Positions 53,029 through 61,382 of a stretch of 64,000 nt of DNA are shown here, one piece after another. The notes under the pieces are model-generated. The model was not told the origin of the DNA. It ran no database searches and worked only from the letters and a program-made list of their open reading frames with translations. This DNA is from CBDFMR01 sp965249765 (GTDB lineage Bacteria > Bacteroidota > Bacteroidia > Chitinophagales > Saprospiraceae), in the NCBI GenBank assembly GCA_965249765.1, contig CBDFMR010000004.1, forward strand, positions 124,001 through 188,000, written 5' to 3'. Position 1 is the stretch's first letter; each line of letters starts with the position of its first letter. Both the position numbers and the translations under genes were made by a program.

Positions 53029-53805
53029 ATGACGACATTACTAAAATCCACCCTTAACGCCGTGGGATACATTCGCCTCAATAGACCTGAAAAATACAAT
53101 AGTTTTACGAGAGAAATGGCACTCGCTGTGCAGAATGCCCTTGATGAATATGCGCATGACAAAACAATTAGGTGCATCGTAATTACCGGAGAAGGCAAGG
53201 CATTCTCAGCTGGTCAGGACTTACAAGAAGCGGTAGAAGACAATGGTATAGAACTACAGCGTATCGTTGCGGAGCATTATAATCCAATAATAAAAAAAAT
53301 ACGTAGGATAGAAAAACCAATCGTAGCCGCGGTCAATGGTGTAGCCGCTGGAGCAGGGGCCAATATTGCCATTGCTTGCGATATCTCCGTTGCAACTAAG
53401 TCAGCGTCCTTTATTCAGGCTTTTAGCAAGATAGGCCTCATACCTGATAGTGGAGGTACCTATTTTTTACCTCGAATTCTAGGTATGCAGACTGCAGCTG
53501 GTCTCATGATGACAGGTGACAAACTTTCAGCAGATGAAGCCTGTCGATTAGGCTTAATATATAAAGTTTTCCCTGATTATAGTTTTGAAGCTGACTATGT
53601 GGCTATGGCAGAAAAACTTGCATCGATGCCTACTTATGGCCTCGCCCTGACAAAGCATCTTCTCAATGAGACATGGAATAACACGATGGACGTGCAACTG
53701 GCACTCGAGGATGATCTACAGACTCAAGCTGGAATGTCTTATGACTATAAAGAAGGCACTGCTGCATTTTTGGAGAAAAGGAAACCTGAGTTTCGCGGCG
53801 AATGA
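53029..53805 (+). CDS. paaG: Enoyl-CoA hydratase/isomerase, PaaG-like
   Basis: A 258-residue crotonase-fold protein. CIVITGEGKAFSAGQDLQEA (about residues 47-66) and KPIVAAVNGVAAGAGANIAI (about 101-120) carry the oxyanion-hole segments, and FSKIGLIPDSGGTYFLPRIL (about 142-161) holds the catalytic Asp typical of PaaG isomerases. It converts the ring-epoxide CoA ester to the oxepin in phenylacetate breakdown. The assignment rests on context (paa cluster, paaH downstream) as well as sequence. The stop overlaps a small ORF (ATGA). Confidence 0.9.
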   Translation: MTTLLKSTLNAVGYIRLNRPEKYNSFTREMALAVQNALDEYAHDKTIRCIVITGEGKAFSAGQDLQEAVEDNGIELQRIVAEHYNPIIKKIRRIEKPIVAAVNGVAAGAGANIAIACDISVATKSASFIQAFSKIGLIPDSGGTYFLPRILGMQTAAGLMMTGDKLSADEACRLGLIYKVFPDYSFEADYVAMAEKLASMPTYGLALTKHLLNETWNNTMDVQLALEDDLQTQAGMSYDYKEGTAAFLEKRKPEFRGE

Positions 53806-53945
53806 TGGAAGACATACATAGCATGTTTGATGTGATGGGAAAGAGTCCTAGGACCCTCTCCAAGGCAATTTTTCTTCCCTTAATCAATAAACATCGGCTC
53901 CTATGTAAGCTCAGAAGTCATACCTTTGATCCCCTCAAATACTAG
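53802..53945 (+). CDS. Putative 47-residue protein coupled between paaG and paaH
   Basis: An ATG overlapping the paaG stop (ATGA) opens a 47-codon frame that fills nearly the whole gap and stops at TAG 53943-53945, three bases before the paaH ATG. The product is basic (MEDIHSMFDVMGKSPRTLSK, then INKHRLLCKLRSHTFDPL). The exact fit in the operon gap and the ATGA overlap favour real translation; no homologue is recognised. It could alternatively be a remnant of a longer gene. Confidence 0.45.
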   Translation: MMEDIHSMFDVMGKSPRTLSKAIFLPLINKHRLLCKLRSHTFDPLKY

Positions 53946-53948
53946 GTA

Positions 53949-55112
53949 ATGAATACATTAGGAATAGTCGGTGCGGGTGCCATGGGCTCAGGGATTGCAC
54001 AGGTGGCTGCCACAGCAGGGTGGGAGGTAAGACTCTATGACGTGAGAAAAGAAGCATTGGTTGTGTCAAGGACGAAGCTTGCCAAGATACTCAATAGACA
54101 AGTAGAAAAGGGAAGGATGACCGACCAGGAAGTGAAAGCCGTCACTGGAAGGATATACTATGTAGATAATCTCAGTTCTTTTTCTGATGTAGACATCGTC
54201 ATTGAGGCGATCGTTGAAAATATAGAAATAAAGAAAAGCGTCTTTGCAGAACTGGAACAGGCATGTACTGATGATTGTATTTTGGCAACCAACACGTCAT
54301 CCTTGTCGGTGACTGAGATTGCTGCTTCGTGTAAGAAATCTGAAAGAGTAATCGGGATACATTTTTTCAATCCAGCTCCATTGATGGCTTTGGTCGAAAT
54401 AGTTCCTGTAGTACAGACGAGCAACCAAGTGTTAAAAAACAGTAAGGCCATCGTCGATGGCTGGGGAAAGTTGACCGTACTTACCGGTGATACTCCTGGA
54501 TTCATTGTCAATAGGGTAGCGAGACCCTTTTATAGCGAAGCCCTGAGAATATTGGACGAGGGAATTGCTGATATTGCAACCATAGATCATACTATGACGA
54601 GTGAAGGTGGATTTAAGATGGGGCCATTTGCATTGATGGATTACATAGGACACGATGTCAACTATAAAGTCACTGAATCTACTTGGAAAGCTTGTTACCA
54701 CGAACCCAGATATAAGCCTTCGCTGACACAATTGGCTCTGGTAAAGGCCGGTTTTTTTGGAAAAAAATCAGGTCGCGGATTTTATGACTATCATGAAAAC
54801 GCAGTCAGACCTGTACCTTCTGATGACTCCCAGTTGCAGGAGCGGATACTGACAAGAATCATCACCATGCTCATAAATGAAGCTGCCGATGCCTTGTATC
54901 TTGGAGTAGCTACTAGAGATGACATTGACCTTGCCATGACCAAAGGGGTCAATTATCCTAAGGGATTGCTTAAGTGGGCGGATGAGATAGGAATCGAAAA
55001 TCTGGTAAATATCATGGATGACATGTATGACCATTACCATGAGGAACGCTATCGTTGTTGTCCATTGCTACGAGAAATGGCGCATAATGACGTCTTATTT
55101 TACCCATCTTAG
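53949..55112 (+). CDS. paaH: 3-hydroxyacyl-CoA dehydrogenase, PaaH-like
   Basis: A 387-residue NAD-dependent dehydrogenase. The N-terminal Rossmann motif is LGIVGAGAMGSGIAQVAATA (residues 3-22). ATNTSSLSVTEIAASCKKSE and RVIGIHFFNPAPLMALVEIV (with the catalytic His) follow, then TPGFIVNRVARPFYSEALRI at the domain hinge. A second, C-terminal partial dimerisation domain (INEAADALYLGVATRDDIDL) is present, as in PaaH. It oxidises the 3-hydroxyadipyl-CoA-type intermediate late in the phenylacetate pathway. The stop adjoins the convergent Cys-rich fragment. Confidence 0.93.
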   Translation: MNTLGIVGAGAMGSGIAQVAATAGWEVRLYDVRKEALVVSRTKLAKILNRQVEKGRMTDQEVKAVTGRIYYVDNLSSFSDVDIVIEAIVENIEIKKSVFAELEQACTDDCILATNTSSLSVTEIAASCKKSERVIGIHFFNPAPLMALVEIVPVVQTSNQVLKNSKAIVDGWGKLTVLTGDTPGFIVNRVARPFYSEALRILDEGIADIATIDHTMTSEGGFKMGPFALMDYIGHDVNYKVTESTWKACYHEPRYKPSLTQLALVKAGFFGKKSGRGFYDYHENAVRPVPSDDSQLQERILTRIITMLINEAADALYLGVATRDDIDLAMTKGVNYPKGLLKWADEIGIENLVNIMDDMYDHYHEERYRCCPLLREMAHNDVLFYPS

Positions 55113-55320
55113 TTACATACATACTCCATTTACACAGCACTGACCTGATGGGCAAATTATTCCGCAACCTCCAGAATTATTATTACCAGTCTGAGTATCG
55201 GTGCATGTGCCAGCACAATCTGTAAGTCCACTTTGGCAAGAAAGAACACAGAAGCCACCGACGCAATAGTAACCAGCCGGACAAGTATTTCCGCAACCTC
55301 CACAATTGTTATTATCAGCC
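55113..55320 (-). pseudogene. 3' end of a Cys-rich repeat (extracellular) protein gene, cut by an intron
   Basis: The frame comes out of the intron junction at 55320 as ADNNNCGGCGNTCPAGYYCV, then SCQSGLTDCAGTCTDTQTGN and SGGCGIICPSGQCCVNGVCM to a TAA at 55113-55115. This NNNCGGCGNxCPAGxxC pattern is the tandem Cys-rich repeat found in large secreted proteins of myxobacteria and Bacteroidota. The 5' part is not present on the other side of the intron, where argH begins instead. The gene was therefore separated from its 5' end by rearrangement or misassembly. Confidence 0.75.
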
Positions 55321-57302
55321 GTGTGCCCTGAATGTTTACTGGGTACAAGATTTAAGACTCAGATTTTGGGTTTAAATAAGTAAACAATGCTGTATTTAAG
55401 ATGAAAGGGTCTTGGATTTTATTTTCAAGATGGTTTTTCAATAGGGGTTGATAAGGCGAACCTATCAAAGCACGACAAGGTGCTTGTCTTTCACAGGAAG
55501 GTACATAGCGTTGTGGAAAAGATATGAACGATGCTAAAAAAGTATTGGATTGTAAGAGGTGTAGTTTAAGGAGATGAGCGCAAGCGAACCACAGATGAGG
55601 CATCGTGAATAAGCAGAATGTTGTTCAAAATCCGTAGAGGCGTCGACCCAAGGAGAGGAGTCTATACGAGCAAATTCTGTTATGGCTAAAGGAAGGCGAA
55701 CAACCGGTGGTAAATGTTGCATGAACTTAAAAAGGGCTTAAATATGGAACCGTGGAAGCTTATCTGGGAAAATAGAGCAAAGCCATAAGCCAAGATGGTA
55801 AGGCAATTATTCGAGTACCATATGAGAGGCGGACTAACTCGTAGTAGAGATGAAATTCTTGTAATGGGAGTGGAGCGAAGGGGTTAGCGTAATCAGATTT
55901 TATTTATTAACAACTATAAATCAAACGATTTGAAGGCATGATTTTTAAAGACAAATCAAAGTCGCCTCCCATTACCAAAGAACAGGTGTGGGAGGCGTTT
56001 AAACTTGTAAGATCGAATGGAGGCTCGGCAGGAGTTGATGGATTGAGAATCGAGGACATTGCCGAAAACCCAAAGAAGCACTTGTATCCAGTGTGGAATC
56101 GATTATCAAGTGGCAGTTTTTTCCACCTGGAGTAAAACAGGAGAGCATTCCGAAAGGAGAAGGCAAGGAGCGACACTTGGGCATACCAAGGGTAAAAGAC
56201 CGAGTAGCCCAGATGGTGATAGCTAAGGAATTGAAAACAATGGTAGAGCCCTTGTTTTCAAAGAATTCATTTGGCTACCGACCTAACAAAAGTTCGCACC
56301 AAGCTATCGGACAAGCTGTTGGAATTTTGCATGGGTAGTGGACATGGACATCAAAGGTTTCTTTGACAACATTGACCACGGTTTGATGATAAGAACTTTG
56401 CGGCATTACACCGACGAGGAATATATCATCACTTATGTAAATCGATGGCTAAAAGCACCGATACAATTAAAGGATGGTACCCAACTCCAAAATCTGGAAA
56501 AGGGTACTCCTCAAGGCGGTGTAATCAGTCCGTTATTGGCAAACTTATTTTTGTACATGGTATTTGATAAATGGATGGAAAAGCATTTTACAGACTGTCC
56601 GTTTGAAAGATAGGCAGACGATATAATCGTACATATGAAGAATGAAAAGTACGCTAAGTTTATCCTAAAGTTGATACGGGAAAGGATGGAACAATGTAAA
56701 TTGGAACTTCATCCCGAAAAGACCAAATTGGTTTATTGTAAGTGAAAGGGTAGGCGAAAACGGACAAAAGCCAAGCACCATCAATTTTATTTTTTGGGCT
56801 ATACATTTCGTAGTCGTAAGGTGAAAACCAAAGATGGAAACATCATGTTTGGACATCAGCCCAGGCATCAGTAGAAAACGGACAAAAGGCATATCAGAGG
56901 TATGTCGGAAGTTGGGATTTCACAGATGGACACACATGAATATCCATCAATTATCAGCCCCTTTATCTGCAAAGATAAGGGGCTGGCTGTATTATTACGG
57001 CAGGTTTCACAAAACGGAAATGGAAAGTATTTTCAGAATTATCAACCGCAGACTTGCCAAGTGGGTATTTAACAAGTACAAGCGTTTTAAAAGGTTAAAA
57101 TTCGTAACCTATGCCCAACGATGGTTAAGAAAACTGGCAAAAGATTTTGCCTACATCTTTCCACATTGGCAACATGGATTTACGCCTTAGACTTGATTAC
57201 GAAGAGCCGTGTGAGGCGAGAGTTTCACAGCCTGTCCCGTTGTCTAATGGGACACGGTTCTGTGAGAGGTGTAGGGGTGAGATTCCCCTTTACCTACTCG
57301 AC
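55321..57302 (+). mobile_element. Group II intron, type D (RT-encoding, decayed, 1982 nt)
   Basis: It starts GTGTGCCCTGAATG and ends CTACTCGAC; the 3' exon begins with T. It is related to B/C (shared GAGATGAGCGCAAGCGAAC and ACTCGTAGTAG segments) but clearly diverged. Domain V has standard arms (GAGCCGTG/CACGGTTC), but the CG bulge is replaced by a 25-nt insertion (57228-57252). Unlike the arrays it is a single intron. Confidence 0.85.
55938..57190 (+). pseudogene. ltrA: Group II intron reverse transcriptase/maturase (type D), multiply broken
   Basis: The RT can be followed through several frames: SKSPPITKEQVWEAFKLVRS and GGSAGVDGLRIEDI, then SIPKGEGKERHLGIPRVKDR and NSFGYRPNKSSHQAI, then MDIKGFFDNIDHGLMIRTLR and GTPQGGVISPLLANLFLYMV. 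At the catalytic site the text is FER-stop-ADD: the Tyr codon of YADD is TAG (56611-56613). A TGA follows shortly after, and the maturase segment SAKIRGWLYYYGRFHKTEME is in yet another frame. At least two frameshifts (near 56130 and 56330) and several stops mean it is dead. No HNH domain. Confidence 0.92.
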
Positions 57303-58588
57303 TATATTCTAAAAATAATATCAAACTTATCAATAATCTCATTTAAACATAAATTCCCAAGACTTCCTTCGTGAGTATGTTTTACTACTTTTTCTGGAGT
57401 GTAATTTCCATATAAGATTTCTTTTCCTAATTTTTGGTAAGCATCTCGAAATGTAGCTCCTTCTATTACTAGTTTATTTACATCTTCCACACTATAGAGA
57501 TAATCGTAAATATCATTATCTAGAATATTATCTTTAATAATAACATGTTGCAACATAAAATTGCAGACTTCTAGATTGTCTTTTAGGGTGTCAATACCAT
57601 CCATTAAATTCTCTTTTAATAACTGAAAGTCTCTATGATAACCACTTGTTAAGTTATTGGTGATCATCATTATTTCAGCAGGCATATTTTGAAGCTTATT
57701 GCATTTTGCTCGCATCACCTCAAATACATCTGGATTTTGTTTGTGTGGCATTATGCTAGAACCTGTTGTTAATTCTTTAGGGAATCCTAAAAAATTAAAA
57801 TTCTGACTCATATATAAGCAAACATCTGCAGATAATTTAGATAATGTTCCAGCAACTGAAGCCAAAGCAAAAGCTGTTGATTTTTCTAATTTACCACGAC
57901 TCATTTGTGCTGCTACTACATTGTATTTCATACTCCTAAATCCTAACAATTCAGTTGTCATAGTTCGATCAATAGGAAAGGAAGAACCGTAACCTGCAGC
58001 TGAACCTAACGGGTTTTGATCACTGATTTTTTGCGCTGCATTGAGTAGAATGACATCATCAATTAAACTCTCAGCGTAAGCAGAAAACCATAGTCCAAAA
58101 GAGGAAGGCATAGCCACTTGCATGTGAGTGTATCCAGGTATTAGTACTTCTTTATACTTATCGCTTAAATCTATAAGAGTATGAAATAATGTTTTGGTTA
58201 GCGTTTTAACAGTATCAATTTCTTCCTTTACATAAAGGTGTAAGTCTACTAAAACTTGATCGTTACGAGAACGAGCTGTATGTATTTTTTTGCCAGCTTC
58301 GCCAATTCGTTTTACCAACTCAAACTCTACTTTACTGTGCACATCTTCAAAGCCTTCTTCAATGGTAAATGTACCATCATCAATAGTTTGTTGAAGTTGT
58401 GCTAAACCATCCAATATATCGTTTAATTCTTTTTTTGATAAGATGTCTATGGAGCGGAGCATTTTAGCATGGGCAATATTCCCTGCAATGTCGTGTTTAG
58501 CTAATTTCAAGTCTAAAATCCGATCTTTACCAACTGTAAATCTGTCAACTAAATTATCTGTTGTGTATCCTTTGTCCCAAAGTTTCAT
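57302..58588 (-). CDS. argH: Argininosuccinate lyase
   Basis: A 428-residue fumarase/aspartase-superfamily lyase. HSKVEFELVKRIGEAGKKIH then TARSRNDQVLVDLHLYVKEE (about residues 105-125) and GSSIMPHKQNPDVFEVMRAK (signature loop, about 275-294) identify ArgH. It cleaves argininosuccinate to arginine and fumarate and is the last gene of the operon. The final base of the TAG stop is the last base of the neighbouring intron (57302), so the native stop may have been different. It follows argE after an 11-bp gap. Confidence 0.94.
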   Translation of the reverse strand: MKLWDKGYTTDNLVDRFTVGKDRILDLKLAKHDIAGNIAHAKMLRSIDILSKKELNDILDGLAQLQQTIDDGTFTIEEGFEDVHSKVEFELVKRIGEAGKKIHTARSRNDQVLVDLHLYVKEEIDTVKTLTKTLFHTLIDLSDKYKEVLIPGYTHMQVAMPSSFGLWFSAYAESLIDDVILLNAAQKISDQNPLGSAAGYGSSFPIDRTMTTELLGFRSMKYNVVAAQMSRGKLEKSTAFALASVAGTLSKLSADVCLYMSQNFNFLGFPKELTTGSSIMPHKQNPDVFEVMRAKCNKLQNMPAEIMMITNNLTSGYHRDFQLLKENLMDGIDTLKDNLEVCNFMLQHVIIKDNILDNDIYDYLYSVEDVNKLVIEGATFRDAYQKLGKEILYGNYTPEKVVKHTHEGSLGNLCLNEIIDKFDIIFRI

Positions 58589-58599
58589 GGTATATTGTT

Positions 58600-59658
58600 T
58601 TAAAGTATTTGATTAAAAATATTTATGTATAAATAGATTCCCTCTTCGATTTCACGAAGTTCAATAAATTCATCTGCACTGTGTGAACGTTCTGATACGC
58701 CTGGCCCCAATTTTAACGAAGGGCAACTTAATAGTGCTTGATCTGAAATGGTAGGAGAACCGTATGTTTTTTTGCCCAAAGCCATTCCAGCTTTAACTAT
58801 CGGATGATTTGCATCTATAGAAGAAGAATTTAATCGGAATGAGCGTGCTATAATTTTGCTTTTGGTGTGTTGATCAATAATGTCAAAAATGTCTTTGTTT
58901 TGGTAAGCATCGTTTACTCTAACATCTATCACAAAATGACAGCTGCTAGGAACAACATTGTGTTGTGAACCAGCATTTATTTGTGTTACAGTCATCTTTA
59001 CTTTTTCTAGTTCTTCTGATACCTTTGGAAACTCATAGTTCTTGATCCAATTAATATCTTCTAGGGTATTATAAATAGCATTTTCAGTATTTTCATGTGC
59101 AGCATGACCAGAAATTCCACTCGCATAAGCATCAATGACAAGTAACCCTTTCTCAGCAATGGCTAATTGCATTTCTGTAGGTTCGCCAATTACAGCAAAA
59201 TCAATAGGAGGTAGAATCTCTAAAAGACTTGCAATGCCATTTTTTCCTGATATTTCTTCTTCAGAAGTAGCAGCCAGAACAAGATTGTATTTTAGATTTT
59301 TGTGTTCGTAATAATGCACAAATAAACTCATTAAACAAACTAGACATCCGCCCGCATCATTACTACCTAAACCATATAGTTTGCCACTTTCTACTTTTGC
59401 TTCAAAAGGGTCATTGGTATAAGCTTTATTAGGTTTAACAGTGTCATGGTGAGAGTTTAATAAGATACTTGGTTTGTTAGCATCAAAATGCTTATTGGTT
59501 GCCCAGATATTGTTTTGGTTTCGATTAGCCTCAACTCCATTTTCATTTAACCATTCTTCAATTAATAAAGCAGTTGTATCTTCTTCTTTAGAAAAAGAAG
59601 GTGTTTGGATAAGTTTTTTTAAAAACTCAACGGCTTTTAGTGTCATTCCAGCTCTCAT
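58600..59658 (-). CDS. argE: Acyl-ornithine/acyl-citrulline deacetylase (M20 family)
   Basis: A 352-residue M20 metallopeptidase-type deacylase: SILLNSHHDTVKPNKAYTND (first metal His/Asp), YGLGSNDAGGCLVCLMSLFV (bridging Asp), AATSEEEISGKNGIA (catalytic Glu) and SGHAAHENTENAIYN. In this operon, with an acylated-ornithine carbamoyltransferase, the natural substrate is probably N-acyl-citrulline (acetyl or succinyl) and not N-acetylornithine. Start codon is either Met1 or Met5 (MTLKAVEFLKKL). It is 1 bp downstream of argB. Confidence 0.9.
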   Translation of the reverse strand: MRAGMTLKAVEFLKKLIQTPSFSKEEDTTALLIEEWLNENGVEANRNQNNIWATNKHFDANKPSILLNSHHDTVKPNKAYTNDPFEAKVESGKLYGLGSNDAGGCLVCLMSLFVHYYEHKNLKYNLVLAATSEEEISGKNGIASLLEILPPIDFAVIGEPTEMQLAIAEKGLLVIDAYASGISGHAAHENTENAIYNTLEDINWIKNYEFPKVSEELEKVKMTVTQINAGSQHNVVPSSCHFVIDVRVNDAYQNKDIFDIIDQHTKSKIIARSFRLNSSSIDANHPIVKAGMALGKKTYGSPTISDQALLSCPSLKLGPGVSERSHSADEFIELREIEEGIYLYINIFNQIL

Positions 59659-59659
59659 C

Positions 59660-60436
59660 TTATAATATTAATGTAGTGCATGTTTCATCATTGTTAATCA
59701 CTTTAGGACTACCAATAATTACTTTGTTAACCTCATTGTTTAAGGCATGGAAACAGTTTTCCATTTTAGGCAACATCCCTTCATGGATGCTTTTCTTTTC
59801 TTTTAATTCAGCATACATTTCACTATCAATATTTTGAATGATGGAGTTTTCATCATTAATATCTTGTAATACGCCTTTCTTTTCAAAACAATAGATGAGT
59901 TCAGTATCGTAGAATTCACTCATGGCAATTGCTATTTCAGCAGCTACAGTATCCGCATTGGTATTTAGTAGTTGTCCATTTCCATCATGACTTATGGCAC
60001 AAAAAACAGGTGTCATTCCATTGGATGTGAATATGTTTATGGCAGATGAATTAATAGATTCAATATTACCTACCCAGCCAAAATCGATAGGAGTAGTAGG
60101 TCGTTTTGTGGCTAAAATGCAGTTGGCATCACTTCCAGATAAGCCCATGGCATTGCAGTTGTAGCCCTGTAGTTTACTCACTATTTTTTTATTGATTAAA
60201 CCCGCATATACCATAGTTACAGTATCTAAATTTTCAGTAGAGGTTATGCGTCTGCCTTCATTCATGATAGTGGTTATGCCTAGTTTTTTATTCAATTGTG
60301 TGGCTATTTTGCCTCCACCATGAACTAATATTTTGGTGTGTTTGATTTGAGCAAAATCACTTAAAAATGCAGACAGTGTATGTTCATCATCAATAATATT
60401 TCCTCCTATTTTTATGATCGATATCTTATTTTTCAT
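59660..60436 (-). CDS. argB: N-acetylglutamate kinase
   Basis: A 258-residue amino-acid kinase: IIKIGGNIIDDEHTLSAFLS (phosphate-binding Lys/Gly loop), KILVHGGGKIATQLNKKLGI, MGLSGSDANCILATKRPTTP and LLNTNADTVAAEIAIAMSEF (ATP-binding). It phosphorylates the acylated glutamate in step two of arginine synthesis. It overlaps argF' by 11 bp, showing tight coupling. Whether the acyl group is acetyl or succinyl is not resolved by sequence reading alone. Confidence 0.93.
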   Translation of the reverse strand: MKNKISIIKIGGNIIDDEHTLSAFLSDFAQIKHTKILVHGGGKIATQLNKKLGITTIMNEGRRITSTENLDTVTMVYAGLINKKIVSKLQGYNCNAMGLSGSDANCILATKRPTTPIDFGWVGNIESINSSAINIFTSNGMTPVFCAISHDGNGQLLNTNADTVAAEIAIAMSEFYDTELIYCFEKKGVLQDINDENSIIQNIDSEMYAELKEKKSIHEGMLPKMENCFHALNNEVNKVIIGSPKVINNDETCTTLIL

Positions 60437-61376
60437 CTTGCAACATTTTCAATAAAATGGTTTGAGCAGCAAACGTTCTATTGTTGGCCTGCTGTAATAC
60501 TAAAGAATGTTCTGAGTCCAGTACGTCATCACTCACTACCACATTTCTACGGACAGGAAGGCAATGCATGAATTTTCCATTGGCGGTCAAGCTCATCTTT
60601 TCTTTTGTGATGGTCCAGTCATCAAAATTGGTTCCTATTTTACCATATTCTTCATAAGACGACCAGTTCTTGGCATATACAAAATCAGCATCTTTCAGGG
60701 CCTCATCCTGGTCATGTACTACTTCAATTCCGTTTGTGAAGTCTACTGCCAGATCAAATCCTTCTGGATTAGTGATTACCAATTCTACATCTGTTTGAGC
60801 CATCCATTCTGCAAACGAATTGGCTACGGCTTGTGGTAAGGCTCTAGGATGTGGAGCCCAGGTTAATACAACTTTAGGCTTTACTTTTGTTTTATGTTCT
60901 TCTATGGTAATTACATCAGCAAAAGACTGTAAAGGGTGTAGGGTAGCACTCTCCAATGAAATAACGGGTACGGTGGCGTTTTTAATAAACTTTTGGATGA
61001 TTTCTTCTTGATAATCTTCTTGTTTATTCGTTAAAGAAGCAAATGTTCGAATACCTATAATATCGCAGTATTGAGAGATAACACCTGCGGCTTCTTTTAT
61101 ATGTTCTTGTGTGCCTTGATTCATAATGGTTCCATCTTCTAACTCAATGCTCCATCCATCATTGTTTAGGTTCATTACCATTACATTCATACCTAGATTC
61201 ATGGCGGCCTTCTGACTACTCAATCGTGTACGTAAACTTGGATTAAAAAAAAGTAGTCCTAAGGTCTTGTCTTTCCCAAAGGATTTAAAATCCAATGGAT
61301 TTTCCTTTACTATTTTGGATAATGATACCAATTCTGAGATATCAAAAATGTCTTTAACTGATGTAAATATTTTCAT
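60426..61376 (-). CDS. argF': N-acyl-L-ornithine carbamoyltransferase
   Basis: A 316-residue transcarbamylase. The carbamoyl-phosphate site is LLFFNPSLRTRLSSQKAAMN (about residues 41-60). ATLHPLQSFADVITIEEHKT carries the HPxQ motif, and KFMHCLPVRRNVVVSDDVLD closes the active site. The insertion pattern (GWSIELEDGTIMNQGTQEHI) marks the AOTCase/SOTCase group, which carbamoylates acetyl- or succinyl-ornithine in place of free ornithine. This route is established for Xanthomonas and Bacteroides. Acyl preference is undetermined here. Confidence 0.9.
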   Translation of the reverse strand: MKIFTSVKDIFDISELVSLSKIVKENPLDFKSFGKDKTLGLLFFNPSLRTRLSSQKAAMNLGMNVMVMNLNNDGWSIELEDGTIMNQGTQEHIKEAAGVISQYCDIIGIRTFASLTNKQEDYQEEIIQKFIKNATVPVISLESATLHPLQSFADVITIEEHKTKVKPKVVLTWAPHPRALPQAVANSFAEWMAQTDVELVITNPEGFDLAVDFTNGIEVVHDQDEALKDADFVYAKNWSSYEEYGKIGTNFDDWTITKEKMSLTANGKFMHCLPVRRNVVVSDDVLDSEHSLVLQQANNRTFAAQTILLKMLQDEK

Positions 61377-61382
61377 AATTAA

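Noticed and set aside
55157..55348. A 63-codon minus-strand ORF crossing the D intron junction
   Set aside because: A different frame at the same place gives a clear Cys-rich repeat protein, so this hydrophobic ORF is a shadow.
8076..56613. Reassignment of UAG, suggested by many in-frame TAG codons (mobile mystery B, IS110, RhuM, GNAT, lipoprotein, intron D RT)
   Set aside because: TAG is the normal stop of many intact genes here (rpsU, fbp, tetR, paaH, the CAP gene), and the in-frame cases are limited to accessory or decaying genes, some of which also have TAA or TGA lesions.
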